Source of the DNA: an uncultured Prochlorococcus sp.
GTDB lineage: Bacteria > Cyanobacteriota > Cyanobacteriia > PCC-6307 > Cyanobiaceae
Direction: 5' to 3'
DNA length: 34,177 bases
NCBI GenBank assembly: GCA_902538515.1
Contig: CACBFH010000009.1
Span: forward strand, 1-34,177
Shown here: positions 24,035-32,532 of the stretch, one piece after another
Layout of the letters: each line of letters begins with the position of its first letter
How positions within the stretch are numbered: the stretch's first letter is position 1
Position numbers and translations under genes: made by a program
Notes under the pieces: generated by a model
Databases searched by the model: none
What the model was told of the DNA's origin: nothing
What the model saw: only the letters and a program-made list of their open reading frames with translations

Positions 24035-24739
24035 TTACCAAGGTATCTCCGAGCTGTCCCATGCAATAAATTTTCCAGTAGATGCTGGAGTTTGATTTTT
24101 AATAATATTAATTAAAAATTGAGATGATTTTTCTTTACTAAATAGTTTATGTTCTGGAACAAATTTATGAAAAGGTCTTGATAAATCAGTATCTACTGTT
24201 CCTGGATGAAGCAATGTAATAGTAGCCTTTGGAAAACGTCTGGTCCACTCAACACTTAAAGATTTAAAAAACTGATTTTGGGCAGATTTTGCAGCACGAT
24301 ATGAATACCAACCTCCAGTTTGATTATCTCCAATACTTCCTACTCTTGCACTTATACTTGCAAAATTAAAATAAATATCTTTTGGTATAAATTCTTCAAT
24401 AGTTTTAGCTAATAAAATAGGAGAAAAGGCATTTATTGAAAAACTTTCCATCATATTTTTTTTATCAAGATGTTGTAATCTTTTTTCTGGTTGAAGCGAA
24501 TCACTATGAAGTCTCCCAGTAGCGTTAATGACTAGTCTTAATTTTGAAGGATGATTTGATATTTTATTTTTCAACTGCAAAAGGGATTGAGAATCCTCTA
24601 TATCTAATTCCCAAAAAGAATTAAATTCACTCTTTCTTCCACACAAAACGACATCTAAATCTTTTTCACTTTCATTAAGATCTTTAGCTATTTGTGTTCC
24701 TATTCCACCTGCACCTACAACTAAGGCTAAGCCTTTCAT
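24035..24739 (-). CDS. Short-chain dehydrogenase/reductase (CsgA/C-factor-like)
   Basis: An NAD(P)-dependent Rossmann-fold oxidoreductase of the SDR family. The dinucleotide motif is VVGAGGIGTQIA (7-18), with Arg35 in CGRKSEF suggesting NADP preference. The INATG stretch (71-75) corresponds to the family NxAG. The active-site serine is in FASISARVG (126-134), and the catalytic pair is Tyr147-xxx-Lys151 in YSYRAAKSA. HPGTVDTDLSRPF near the C-terminus is typical of the CsgA/C-factor branch. The length of 234 residues is normal. The substrate is unknown. It is the last gene of the yidD-DUF836-murE run, 81 bp after murE. Confidence 0.85.
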   Translation of the reverse strand: MKGLALVVGAGGIGTQIAKDLNESEKDLDVVLCGRKSEFNSFWELDIEDSQSLLQLKNKISNHPSKLRLVINATGRLHSDSLQPEKRLQHLDKKNMMESFSINAFSPILLAKTIEEFIPKDIYFNFASISARVGSIGDNQTGGWYSYRAAKSAQNQFFKSLSVEWTRRFPKATITLLHPGTVDTDLSRPFHKFVPEHKLFSKEKSSQFLINIIKNQTPASTGKFIAWDSSEIPW

Positions 24740-24820
24740 TTTATTAAAAATAACTCCTTTGATTCTAAGAAACTTTTCTTGTGATTTGCGTAAAGATCTT
24801 TCAAATTTGAATAGGAAATT

Positions 24821-26356
24821 TTATTGAGATTTACTTTTTTCTTTTAATAATTTATAAGCAATTTTTCTATCATCAAAATTGATAACTTTATCATTGAAAA
24901 TTTGGTAGTCTTCATGTCCTTTTCCTGCAATTAAAACAATATCTTCTTTATTGGCAAATTTAATTGATTCATTTATTGCTTTAAATCTATCAATCTCAAT
25001 TGTTATTTTTTCTCTTTTTTTTATACCCATCAAAATATCATTTACTATCTTTTGGGGTTCTTCAGATCTTGGATTATCTGAAGTTATAAAAATTTGATCA
25101 GAAAACTCTTCAGCTATTGATCCCATTAAAGACCTTTTACTACGGTCTCGATCTCCACCACAACCAAAAACAGTTATAAGTTTTCCTTCACAAAGTTTTT
25201 TAATTGATTGCAAAACTTTTTTTAATCCATCAGGGGTGTGGGCATAATCAACAATTACTGTTGGAAGTAATCTTAAAACGACATCATTATCAATTTGTAT
25301 TTTCTCCATTCTCCCAGGAGCACCAGGGAAAGATTGGATTAAATTTGATAGATCTTTTAAAGAAAAATTAAGTTTATACAAAATTGTTATTGCTTGAATC
25401 GCATTCATTAAATTAAATTCACCGACAAGTGGAACAAAAAGTTTAATTTTTTCCCTAGGTGTATGAAAAATACAGGTGGAACCACTTGAAGTAAATTTTT
25501 TCTCTGTTACGAAAAAAAAATCATCATTTTCAAATTCACTGTCAGTAATCTTTGTCGAGACTAATGAAGATACTTTTTCAAGATCAGATGATAATTTAGA
25601 TATCCAAGGATCATCATGATTTAATACACGAATTCCATCTTTTTCTTTTAAATAAGGTGGGAAAAATAATTTTCTTTTTGTTTGAAAATATGATTCCATA
25701 TCTAAGTGATAATCAAGATGATCTTGAGTTAAATTAGTAAAAATAGCAGCTTCAAATTCGCAGCCTGATATCCTGTTTTGAGCAATAGAATGAGAACTTA
25801 CTTCTAATATCGCAAATTCAGATTCTGCATCAACAGCAGCATTTAATTTCTTTTGAAGTTTATCCGCGAAATCAGTTGTATGAGAAGATACCTCAGAGAA
25901 GCCAGGCCATCTATTGAACAAGGTCCCAAATAATGCAGTCTTTTTCCCTAATTTTTTTAAAAGATATTCCAGTAAAAAAGTAATTGTCGTTTTTCCATTT
26001 GTACCCGTAACACCAATAAGTTTTAATTTTCTTGAAGGCCTATTCCAAAACTCACTGACTATTTGACCAAAAATATACTCTAAATTATCCTCTATAACCA
26101 AAATCTTTTCTCGATCAATGGATTCAATTTTCTCTTTTGCAACAGACCCAATAATGGCAGCCTCCGCGCCATTTTCAATTGCCTCAATACAAAATTTTCC
26201 TCCATCAACATTTAAACCAGGCATACCTAAAAATAAAGTTCCTTTTTGTACTTCTTTAGAGTTAAAAGAAATATTATTGATTTCATGATCGATTAAATTT
26301 AATGAAGGAATAATTCCTACCAAATCTAAAAGTTTATGTAATTTTATAGATCTCAT
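24821..26356 (-). CDS. murE: UDP-MurNAc-tripeptide synthetase (meso-diaminopimelate adding)
   Basis: A cytoplasmic Mur ligase that adds the third amino acid to UDP-MurNAc-L-Ala-D-Glu with ATP. The ATP-binding loop is GVTGTNGKTT (115-124). The central domain has EVSSHSIAQNR and FTNLTQDHLDYH, with the conserved His residues. The C-terminal domain has VDYAHTPDGL (369-378) and the substrate-specificity motif DNPR at 427-430, which identifies meso-diaminopimelate rather than lysine as the added residue. The length is 511 residues. The start is 9 bp from the end of the glutaredoxin-like gene, so the genes form an operon. It supplies precursor for the PBP encoded elsewhere in the window. Confidence 0.96.
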   Translation of the reverse strand: MRSIKLHKLLDLVGIIPSLNLIDHEINNISFNSKEVQKGTLFLGMPGLNVDGGKFCIEAIENGAEAAIIGSVAKEKIESIDREKILVIEDNLEYIFGQIVSEFWNRPSRKLKLIGVTGTNGKTTITFLLEYLLKKLGKKTALFGTLFNRWPGFSEVSSHTTDFADKLQKKLNAAVDAESEFAILEVSSHSIAQNRISGCEFEAAIFTNLTQDHLDYHLDMESYFQTKRKLFFPPYLKEKDGIRVLNHDDPWISKLSSDLEKVSSLVSTKITDSEFENDDFFFVTEKKFTSSGSTCIFHTPREKIKLFVPLVGEFNLMNAIQAITILYKLNFSLKDLSNLIQSFPGAPGRMEKIQIDNDVVLRLLPTVIVDYAHTPDGLKKVLQSIKKLCEGKLITVFGCGGDRDRSKRSLMGSIAEEFSDQIFITSDNPRSEEPQKIVNDILMGIKKREKITIEIDRFKAINESIKFANKEDIVLIAGKGHEDYQIFNDKVINFDDRKIAYKLLKEKSKSQ

Positions 26357-26365
26357 ATAAAAAAG

Positions 26366-26668
26366 TTATTTCTCCAGAATGGTATTAATAGTTTTTTGAA
26401 ACCAATTCTTTAATTGATCATCTTTTAATCTTGGAGAAATGCGAGGCAATTCTATAATCTCCTCGGACCTAATTCCTTCAACAGCAATAACGGGTACTTC
26501 ATAATCATATTTTTTATATTTATTTTTATATAAATCGACCCTATCAATATCAATTTCTTTAAGCTCCTCTAGATTAGGGAATAACTCATTAAGATTTATT
26601 TTTGCCAGTTTGTTTTTTAATGAATCACAAAGGCAACATCCCTGCCTAACGAAAATAAATATTTTCAT
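26366..26668 (-). CDS. Glutaredoxin-like protein (DUF836)
   Basis: A 100-residue thioredoxin-fold protein. The first strand KIFIFVRQ leads to GCCLCDSL with Cys11, Cys12 and Cys14. The family pattern is GCxLC, so Cys11 and Cys14 form the redox pair and Cys12 is extra. A cis-proline-type VPVIAVEG (about 58-65) follows, as in glutaredoxins. DUF836 proteins are small, probable thiol-disulfide exchangers of unknown partner. It is encoded between yidD (4 bp upstream) and murE (9 bp downstream). Confidence 0.82.
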   Translation of the reverse strand: MKIFIFVRQGCCLCDSLKNKLAKINLNELFPNLEELKEIDIDRVDLYKNKYKKYDYEVPVIAVEGIRSEEIIELPRISPRLKDDQLKNWFQKTINTILEK

Positions 26669-26672
26669 TCAT

Positions 26673-26909
26673 TTAGTCAGGCACAGGGTCACATCCACAG
26701 GGAGTTAAAGGATGACATCTGCTTAATCTTCTTAAAGTTAACCACCCTCCTTTCCAAGGACCATGTCTAGTTATTGCCTCATATCCATAACAGCTGCAAC
26801 TTGGAATAAATCTGCATCTTGGTCCGAAAAAAGGAGAAAACCACTTTTGATAAAACGAAATCATAAAAAGAAGTATAGAAGTAATTGATTTATTAATAGT
26901 TTTGAACAC
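26673..26909 (-). CDS. yidD: Membrane protein insertion efficiency factor YidD
   Basis: A small inner-membrane-associated protein that assists YidC-dependent insertion. The sequence has the full family signature: an amphipathic N-terminal helix, [20 protein letters not shown], then [26 protein letters not shown] and the C-terminal CGCDPVP. All the conserved cysteines are present. At 78 residues the length is standard. It is the first gene of a minus-strand run with the DUF836 gene, murE and probably the SDR gene, and is divergent from rpsD across 97 bp. Confidence 0.95.
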   Translation of the reverse strand: MFKTINKSITSILLFMISFYQKWFSPFFGPRCRFIPSCSCYGYEAITRHGPWKGGWLTLRRLSRCHPLTPCGCDPVPD

Positions 26910-26914
26910 TTTAA

Positions 26915-26965
26915 TGATGTAAAATAATATTTTTAGTGATAATTTAGTTTAATTGAATTACATCA
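26915..26965. promoter_or_regulatory. Inverted repeat in the yidD-rpsD divergent gap
   Basis: TGATGTAA (26915-26922) and TTACATCA (26958-26965) are perfect 8-bp inverted repeats separated by 35 bp in the 97-bp gap between yidD and rpsD. They could be two half-sites for one regulator or the base of an RNA structure in the rpsD leader. In A+T-rich DNA an 8-bp pair can occur by chance. Confidence 0.25.
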
Positions 26966-27006
26966 ATTATCCAAATTTATTGCAAATTTCTATTTAATTT
27001 AAAATT

Positions 27007-27615
27007 ATGTCAAGATACCGCGGTCCCAGATTAAGGGTTACGCGTCGCTTGGGAGAACTACCAGGTCTCACTAGGAAAGCTTCAAAGAAGTCTAATCCTC
27101 CAGGTCAGCACGGCCAAGCCCGTCGCAAGCGATCAGAATATGCTATTCGTCTAGAAGAAAAGCAGAAACTTAGGTTTAATTATGGAGTTTCTGAAAAACA
27201 ACTAGTACGTTATGTAAAAAAAGCAAGAGCTCAAGAAGGATCTACAGGAACTAACCTACTAAGACTTTTAGAAAACAGACTTGATAATGTTTGTTTTAGA
27301 TTAGGTTTTGGAGGTACCATTCCAGGCTCAAGACAATTAGTAAATCATGGCCATGTAACCGTTAATGGAAAGGTCCTTGATATTGCTGGTTATCAATGCA
27401 AATCAGGCGATGTAATCGGAATTAAAGAAAACAAAACAAGCAAAAAACTTGTAGAAGGTAATATAGAATTTCCTGGTTTAGCAAATGTCCCACCTCATCT
27501 TGATTTAGACAAACCTAAATTATCGGGAAAAATAAATGGGAAATGCGATAGAGAGTGGGTGGCTCTTGAAATAAACGAACTGCTAGTTGTTGAATATTAT
27601 TCAAGAAAAGTTTAA
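27007..27615 (+). CDS. rpsD: 30S ribosomal protein S4
   Basis: A primary 16S rRNA-binding protein of the small subunit. It starts [20 protein letters not shown], the cyanobacterial/plastid form without the N-terminal zinc-binding cysteines. [24 protein letters not shown] follows in outline. The S4 RNA-binding domain is at about 92-155 ([16 protein letters not shown], then [14 protein letters not shown]). At 202 residues it has the family length. The first 150 bases are richer in G+C than the neighbourhood, as expected for a highly expressed gene under strong codon selection. It is a lone rpsD, away from the large ribosomal operons, which is normal for cyanobacteria. Confidence 0.98.
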   Translation: MSRYRGPRLRVTRRLGELPGLTRKASKKSNPPGQHGQARRKRSEYAIRLEEKQKLRFNYGVSEKQLVRYVKKARAQEGSTGTNLLRLLENRLDNVCFRLGFGGTIPGSRQLVNHGHVTVNGKVLDIAGYQCKSGDVIGIKENKTSKKLVEGNIEFPGLANVPPHLDLDKPKLSGKINGKCDREWVALEINELLVVEYYSRKV

Positions 27616-27634
27616 TACTACTTTTCTCTGGATT

Positions 27635-27669
27635 ATTAAATCTCTCATTTTTTAGAAGAGAGATTTAAT
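27635..27669 (+). terminator. Hairpin after rpsD, probable terminator
   Basis: ATTAAATCTCTC (27635-27646) and GAGAGATTTAAT (27658-27669) pair perfectly over 12 bp around an 11-nt loop, 19 bp past the rpsD stop. The downstream bases are T-rich but broken by A and C, so termination may be partial. It separates rpsD from the following PLP enzyme gene. Confidence 0.6.
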
Positions 27670-27691
27670 TTAATTCTTATTTTTAAAAATA

Positions 27692-28855
27692 ATGGGAAAT
27701 AAGGAAAATAATATAAAAAAGCCAGGTTTTAAGACCTTATCGATTCACCATGGGGAAACATTTGCAGAAGAAACTGGATGCGTTATGCCTCCTATTTTTT
27801 CTACATCTTCTTTCAAGCATGGAAATAAAGAAAATTTCGACTACACAAGATCAGGCAATCCAAACTTTAGAATTCTAGAAAACGTCCTTAAATCAATAGA
27901 AGATTCCAAATACTGTACAGTTTTTGGATCTGGAATTAGTGCGGTAACTGCAATTTCATCAACACTGAAATCAGGTGACAAGATACTCTGCGAGTCAAAT
28001 CTCTATGGTTGTACAGTGAGGATGTTCGAAAAAGTTTTCAAGAAATTTGGACTAGAAGTTTTATACACAGATTTTACAAACGAAAATAATATCGAAAAGA
28101 TTTCATACTTCGAGCCAACCTTGATATGGCTAGAAAGTCCAACTAATCCACTTTTGAAAGTACTTGATATTAAGGCAATTTGTAATGAAGCGAATAAACT
28201 AAAAATCCCAGTAGTTGTGGACAACACCTTTTCTACTGCACTTATTCAAAAACCTTTGGACCTTGGTGCAACATTATCACTCGTAAGCACAACAAAATTC
28301 ATTAATGGACATAGTGATGCACTTGGTGGAGCAGTACTGACAAATAATGAGGTTTGGAATAGTAAGATGCTTTTCTCTCAAAAAGCTCTAGGGCTTCAAC
28401 CATCTCCTTTTGATAGTTGGCTTATTACGAGAGGAGTAAAAACTCTTCCTTTAAGAATCGAACAACAAACGCAAAGTGCAAAATTAATTTCTGAAGAATT
28501 AGAGAATCATAAAATAATTAGTAAAGTAATTTATCCTTTTAATCAAAAACATCCGCAATTTTATTTAGCAAAATCGCAAATGAGATCTGGAGGTTCGATG
28601 ATCACCATAAAATTAAATCTTGAAAAAGAGGATACTTTTAAATTTTGCAAATCTCTCAAATATTTCTCTCTAGCAGAAAGCCTTGGAGGAGTTGAAAGTT
28701 TAATTTGTCACCCCGCAACAATGACTCATGCTTCTGTTGATGATGAAACAAAAAATCTTTTAGGGATAGATGATGCTCTTGTCAGATTATCGATTGGATG
28801 TGAAGAAACAAACGATTTAATCTCAGACATATTATTTGCTCTGAATAAATTCTGA
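27692..28855 (+). CDS. Transsulfuration PLP enzyme (cystathionine gamma-synthase/lyase family)
   Basis: A fold-type I Cys/Met-metabolism PLP enzyme. The Schiff-base lysine is Lys202 in VSTTKFINGHSDALGG. Phosphate and ring contacts appear as YTRSGNPN (51-58), FGSGISA (78-84) and the Asp of VVDNTF (175-180). The N-terminal FKTLSIHHGE and PPIFSTSSF are typical of MetB, MetC and related enzymes, and LGGVESLICHPATMTHAS near the C-terminus of gamma-synthase/gamma-lyase and O-acetylhomoserine enzymes. Sequence reading cannot separate these reactions. The length of 387 residues is normal. A second, longer family member follows after 3 bp and then cysK, so a role in moving sulfur between cysteine, cystathionine and homocysteine is likely. 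Confidence 0.88.
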   Translation: MGNKENNIKKPGFKTLSIHHGETFAEETGCVMPPIFSTSSFKHGNKENFDYTRSGNPNFRILENVLKSIEDSKYCTVFGSGISAVTAISSTLKSGDKILCESNLYGCTVRMFEKVFKKFGLEVLYTDFTNENNIEKISYFEPTLIWLESPTNPLLKVLDIKAICNEANKLKIPVVVDNTFSTALIQKPLDLGATLSLVSTTKFINGHSDALGGAVLTNNEVWNSKMLFSQKALGLQPSPFDSWLITRGVKTLPLRIEQQTQSAKLISEELENHKIISKVIYPFNQKHPQFYLAKSQMRSGGSMITIKLNLEKEDTFKFCKSLKYFSLAESLGGVESLICHPATMTHASVDDETKNLLGIDDALVRLSIGCEETNDLISDILFALNKF

Positions 28856-28858
28856 AAA

Positions 28859-30328
28859 TTGAGAGATCTACTTAAAAACCCTATATGGAAAAACTTAGAG
28901 TTGGGATATTCTATTCCTGATAGTATTCATGCTGTTTCTGTAGCATTACCAACTTGGAAAGATGTAATAAATTACGAGGAAAAAAATCAAGAATGCATGA
29001 ATTTATTGAAGTCCATTTACCCAAGATTCGGGCTAAACCCCATAGTAAAAAGATTATGCGAAAAAGCAAAAAAGGAAAATTACTACAACAATAAAAATAT
29101 CTGGCCATATCCGAATGAAGGCATAGCTTTTAAAGCCAAAAAATACATTGATAGAAATACTTCTGAAGAATTCTCATTAATAGAAAAAAGAGATAATTTA
29201 TCTCTCTTAATAACTGAAAAAGAAGGAAGTATTTATGCAAAATCTTTTTGGCAACATACTGGTCTTGGCATATCTTCAAGGGCTGCTGCTATAGAACTAG
29301 GTCTTGAAGATTGCCCTCCAAAATCTTACGTAAATGAATGCTCTCAAAGAATAAAAAATAGAATTTCTAAATCTACAAAAATTAACTCAAATGATATTCA
29401 CTTAACTTCATCTGGAATGTCTGCATTGCATACATCATTAGAAATCATATATAAATTATTTCCAGCTAGACCAACACTCCAAATTGGTTTTCCATATGTA
29501 GATGTACTTAAATTACCAATGAATATCTTTCATGGAGCCAAGTTAATTACAGAAGAAAATTGCGAGGATATTGAATTAGAAATCAAAAGAATAAATCCAT
29601 CGGCATTAATTATTGAACTACCTAGTAATCCAATGCTCAAATGTGTAAACATTAAAAAGATTTCAAAAATAGCAAAAAAGTTAACTATTCCCCTAATTGT
29701 TGACGACACAATTGGTTCAAATTTAAATATAAATTCCCTAGAACATGCAGATATAGTTTTTACTTCACTTACAAAAATTTTTTCAGGTAGTGGTGATATT
29801 CTTGCCGGATCATTAATACTAAATCCAAAAAGCAAATGGATTGATCAATTTAGAAATGTATTAAGCGAGATTAATCTTCCAATACTTTCTGATGGAGATA
29901 CAGTTTATTTAGAGAAAGTTAGTAGAGATGTAAGTCAAAGAGTTTTTGAACAAAATAAAGCATGTTTAGAATTAAAAAAAAGATTAGAGACCCATAGCGA
30001 GATTAAAAATATTTTCCATCCTGAAAATTGTCCAAATTTTAATTCTTTGCTCACTTCTGATGGAGGATATGGCTGCTTATTATCGTTTGAATTAAATGGA
30101 GGATTGAACAAAGCTAAGAAATTTTATGATTCACTAAAATTATCTAAAGGACCTAGTTTAGGTACAAAATTTACTCTAGTTTGTCCTTATGTTTTACTAG
30201 CTCATTATGACGAGTTGGATTGGGCTGAAAGTTTTGGTATACCCTCGCACCTTATTAGAGTATCAGTTGGATTAGAAGACCAAGATCAATTATGGAAAAG
30301 CTTTTCTGAAGCACTAAATAATTTCTAA
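28859..30328 (+). CDS. Cystathionine gamma-synthase-like PLP enzyme with long N-terminal region (fungal STR2-like)
   Basis: A 489-residue member of the same PLP family. The PLP fold begins only near residue 180 (HLTSSGMSALHTSLE, 181-195). The lysine is Lys306 in VFTSLTKIFSGSGDILAG and the cofactor aspartate lies in IVDDTIG (280-286). The roughly 180-residue N-terminal region contains LGYSIPDSIHAVSVALPTW (15-33) and YPRFGLNP, which closely recall the N-terminal part of fungal cystathionine gamma-synthase (yeast Str2). The start is TTG at 28859, 3 bp after the preceding stop, so translation is coupled. The pair may act as different steps or as partners of one reaction. The fungal resemblance is from memory and not tested. 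Confidence 0.8.
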   Translation: MRDLLKNPIWKNLELGYSIPDSIHAVSVALPTWKDVINYEEKNQECMNLLKSIYPRFGLNPIVKRLCEKAKKENYYNNKNIWPYPNEGIAFKAKKYIDRNTSEEFSLIEKRDNLSLLITEKEGSIYAKSFWQHTGLGISSRAAAIELGLEDCPPKSYVNECSQRIKNRISKSTKINSNDIHLTSSGMSALHTSLEIIYKLFPARPTLQIGFPYVDVLKLPMNIFHGAKLITEENCEDIELEIKRINPSALIIELPSNPMLKCVNIKKISKIAKKLTIPLIVDDTIGSNLNINSLEHADIVFTSLTKIFSGSGDILAGSLILNPKSKWIDQFRNVLSEINLPILSDGDTVYLEKVSRDVSQRVFEQNKACLELKKRLETHSEIKNIFHPENCPNFNSLLTSDGGYGCLLSFELNGGLNKAKKFYDSLKLSKGPSLGTKFTLVCPYVLLAHYDELDWAESFGIPSHLIRVSVGLEDQDQLWKSFSEALNNF

Positions 30329-30412
30329 ATTCCTAGTATTTACCGTATAGAGACTTATATACTCTTTTTCTGAATAATAGTTAGTATTAATATATATTTT
30401 CTCAATTTATAA

Positions 30413-31399
30413 ATGGCAAAAATTTATGAGGACAACAGTTTTGCTATCGGAAACACTCCATTAGTAAAATTAAAATCAGTTACTAAAAACGCGAAAGCTA
30501 CAGTACTTGCAAAAATTGAAGGTAGAAACCCTGCTTATAGTGTCAAGTGTAGGATTGGCGCAAACATGATCTGGGATGCAGAGAAAAGTGGCAAGCTCAC
30601 AAAAGACAAAACTATAGTTGAGCCAACTTCTGGCAATACAGGAATTGCTCTAGCTTTTACTGCTTCAGCAAGAGGTTATAAACTCATCCTTACAATGCCA
30701 GAATCCATGTCAATTGAAAGAAGAAGGGTTATGGCAGTGTTAGGTGCTGAAATTGTTTTAACAGAGGCCTCTAAAGGTATGCCTGGAGCAATAGCTAAGG
30801 CTAAAGAAATAGCAGAAAGTAATCCTTCTGAATACTTTATGCCAGGTCAATTTGATAATCCAGCAAACCCTGAAATTCATTTCAAAACTACTGGACCAGA
30901 AATCTGGGATGATTGCGATGGTGAAATTGATGTCCTAGTTGCAGGGGTTGGAACTGGCGGTACAATTACAGGAGTTTCAAGATACATTAAGCAAGAGAAG
31001 GGCAAAAATATTACTTCTGTAGCGGTAGAACCATCACATAGTCCTGTTATTACACAGACAATGAATGGAGACGAGGTTAAATCTGGACCACATAAAATTC
31101 AAGGAATTGGAGCAGGATTTATTCCTAAGAACCTTGACTTATCAATTGTTGATAAGGTTGAACAGGTAACAAATGACGAATCAATAGAGATGGCTCTTAG
31201 ACTAGCTAAAGAAGAAGGTCTATTAGTAGGAATATCTTGTGGAGCTGCTGCTGCTGCTGCTGTTAGATTAGCTGAACAAGATGAATATGCTGGGAAGACA
31301 ATTGTAGTTGTTCTACCTGATTTAGCAGAGAGGTATTTATCATCAATTATGTTTACTGAAGTTCCAAGCGGAATCATTCAAGAACCAGTCAAAGCCTAA
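30413..31399 (+). CDS. cysK: Cysteine synthase (O-acetylserine sulfhydrylase)
   Basis: Makes L-cysteine from O-acetylserine and sulfide with PLP. The Schiff-base lysine is Lys45 in [14 protein letters not shown]. The substrate loop is [11 protein letters not shown], and the PLP phosphate is held by [14 protein letters not shown]. Near the end, [12 protein letters not shown] has a run of six alanines encoded by six GCT codons, longer than the usual GAAVAA. At 328 residues the length is standard. It stands 84 bp after the second PLP enzyme on the same strand and may have its own promoter in the gap. It ends 2 bp from the convergent queA stop. Confidence 0.96.
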   Translation: MAKIYEDNSFAIGNTPLVKLKSVTKNAKATVLAKIEGRNPAYSVKCRIGANMIWDAEKSGKLTKDKTIVEPTSGNTGIALAFTASARGYKLILTMPESMSIERRRVMAVLGAEIVLTEASKGMPGAIAKAKEIAESNPSEYFMPGQFDNPANPEIHFKTTGPEIWDDCDGEIDVLVAGVGTGGTITGVSRYIKQEKGKNITSVAVEPSHSPVITQTMNGDEVKSGPHKIQGIGAGFIPKNLDLSIVDKVEQVTNDESIEMALRLAKEEGLLVGISCGAAAAAAVRLAEQDEYAGKTIVVVLPDLAERYLSSIMFTEVPSGIIQEPVKA

Positions 31400-31401
31400 A
31401 T

Positions 31402-32526
31402 CTAGTTTTTCTCCAGTAATGAATCTGGTGAAATATACATAGCATCGCCATAAGAGAAGAATCTAAATTTTTCTTTTATGGCTTTTTTATATAAATCTAA
31501 TAATCTTTCTCTACCAATCATTGCACTTACTAATAGTAATAATGAACTTTTAGGAAGATGAAAATTAGTTAATAATCCATCAACTACCTTAAATTTATAA
31601 CCTGGCTTAATTACTAAATCCACGTACTTCGCTATGGGAATCAAGTCATTAATGTCTTGAGAATAACAACTTTCAAGAGCTCTTACGCTAGTTGTCCCAA
31701 TAGCAATAATTCTTCTATCTGTTTTTTTTATTCTTTTAATTTCATCCACTACTTCCTTATTAACACTTACCCATTCTTTATGAAGTTTTAAGTCACTTAG
31801 ATCTTCTTGATCAATTGGTTTGAATGTCCCATAGCCCACGTGCAAAGTTATCGGTAAAATTATTACTCCTTTTTTTTTTAGATTGGAAAGAAGACTTTTG
31901 CTTAAGTGTATACCAGCAGTTGGCGCGGCAACAGCCCCTGGATTTGTTGCATACTCAGTTTGATAAGTATTCTCATGAAAAGATTCTTCTTCGGAATTTT
32001 TTATATAAGGCGGGAGAGGTATTTTCCCGTATTTATCAAGAAGGTCATTCATTGAATTGAGATCAGTTATATTTTCAGGAAATTTAATAAATCTCCCTCC
32101 AGTTTCTTCATCAACCCCATCAACCATCAAATTAATATCTTGAGCAGAAGGAGATTTTAATATTATTTTTCTATTTATTTTTAACTTTTTCGCTGGCTTT
32201 GCCAGACATAACCATACACATTCATGGGATCTTTCTAAAACTAATAATTCGACTAATGTCCTATTTTCTAATTCAACCTTTAACCTTGCCTTCATTACTT
32301 TAGTATTATTTACAACCACAAGATCGCCTTTTCTAAATTCATCTAAAAGATTCCTGGTAAATTTATTAGTTAAGCAATTCTCTGCTAAAACACTATTTCT
32401 AACTATCATCAATCTTGATTCATGCCTTATTGCAGAAGGTTTACTAGCAATTAATGAAGGATCTAGACAGTAATCATAAGCTTCAAGCTTATAATCTCTT
32501 CCTTCATTATTAATTTGAGAAATCAA
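31402..32526 (-). CDS. queA: S-adenosylmethionine:tRNA ribosyltransferase-isomerase
   Basis: Transfers and isomerises the ribosyl part of SAM onto 7-aminomethyl-7-deazaguanine in tRNA to make epoxyqueuosine. Conserved blocks are VVNNTKVMKARL (71-82), PGAVAAPTAGIHLS (196-209), HVGYGTFKP (229-237) and IAIGTTSVRALE, followed by TNFHLPKSSLLLLVSA. The usual Phe in AGLHF is Leu here (AGIHL), a small change. The 374-residue length is somewhat above the roughly 350 of E. coli because of an N-terminal extension of about 12 residues. The gene starts 6 bp after the pyruvate dehydrogenase E2 gene ends on the same strand, so the two are probably cotranscribed. Confidence 0.95.
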   Translation of the reverse strand: MISQINNEGRDYKLEAYDYCLDPSLIASKPSAIRHESRLMIVRNSVLAENCLTNKFTRNLLDEFRKGDLVVVNNTKVMKARLKVELENRTLVELLVLERSHECVWLCLAKPAKKLKINRKIILKSPSAQDINLMVDGVDEETGGRFIKFPENITDLNSMNDLLDKYGKIPLPPYIKNSEEESFHENTYQTEYATNPGAVAAPTAGIHLSKSLLSNLKKKGVIILPITLHVGYGTFKPIDQEDLSDLKLHKEWVSVNKEVVDEIKRIKKTDRRIIAIGTTSVRALESCYSQDINDLIPIAKYVDLVIKPGYKFKVVDGLLTNFHLPKSSLLLLVSAMIGRERLLDLYKKAIKEKFRFFSYGDAMYISPDSLLEKN

Positions 32527-32532
32527 TTAAAT

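Noticed and set aside
30336-30372. Imperfect inverted repeat upstream of cysK as a possible regulator site
   Set aside because: The AGAG/CTCT arms are only four bases with A+T-rich surroundings, too weak to support against chance.
31244-31261. Six consecutive GCT triplets in cysK, a possible microsatellite
   Set aside because: It falls in the alanine-rich GAAVAA helix normal for cysteine synthase and keeps the frame, so it is explained by protein sequence. A shorter GCT run occurs in ndhB for the same reason.
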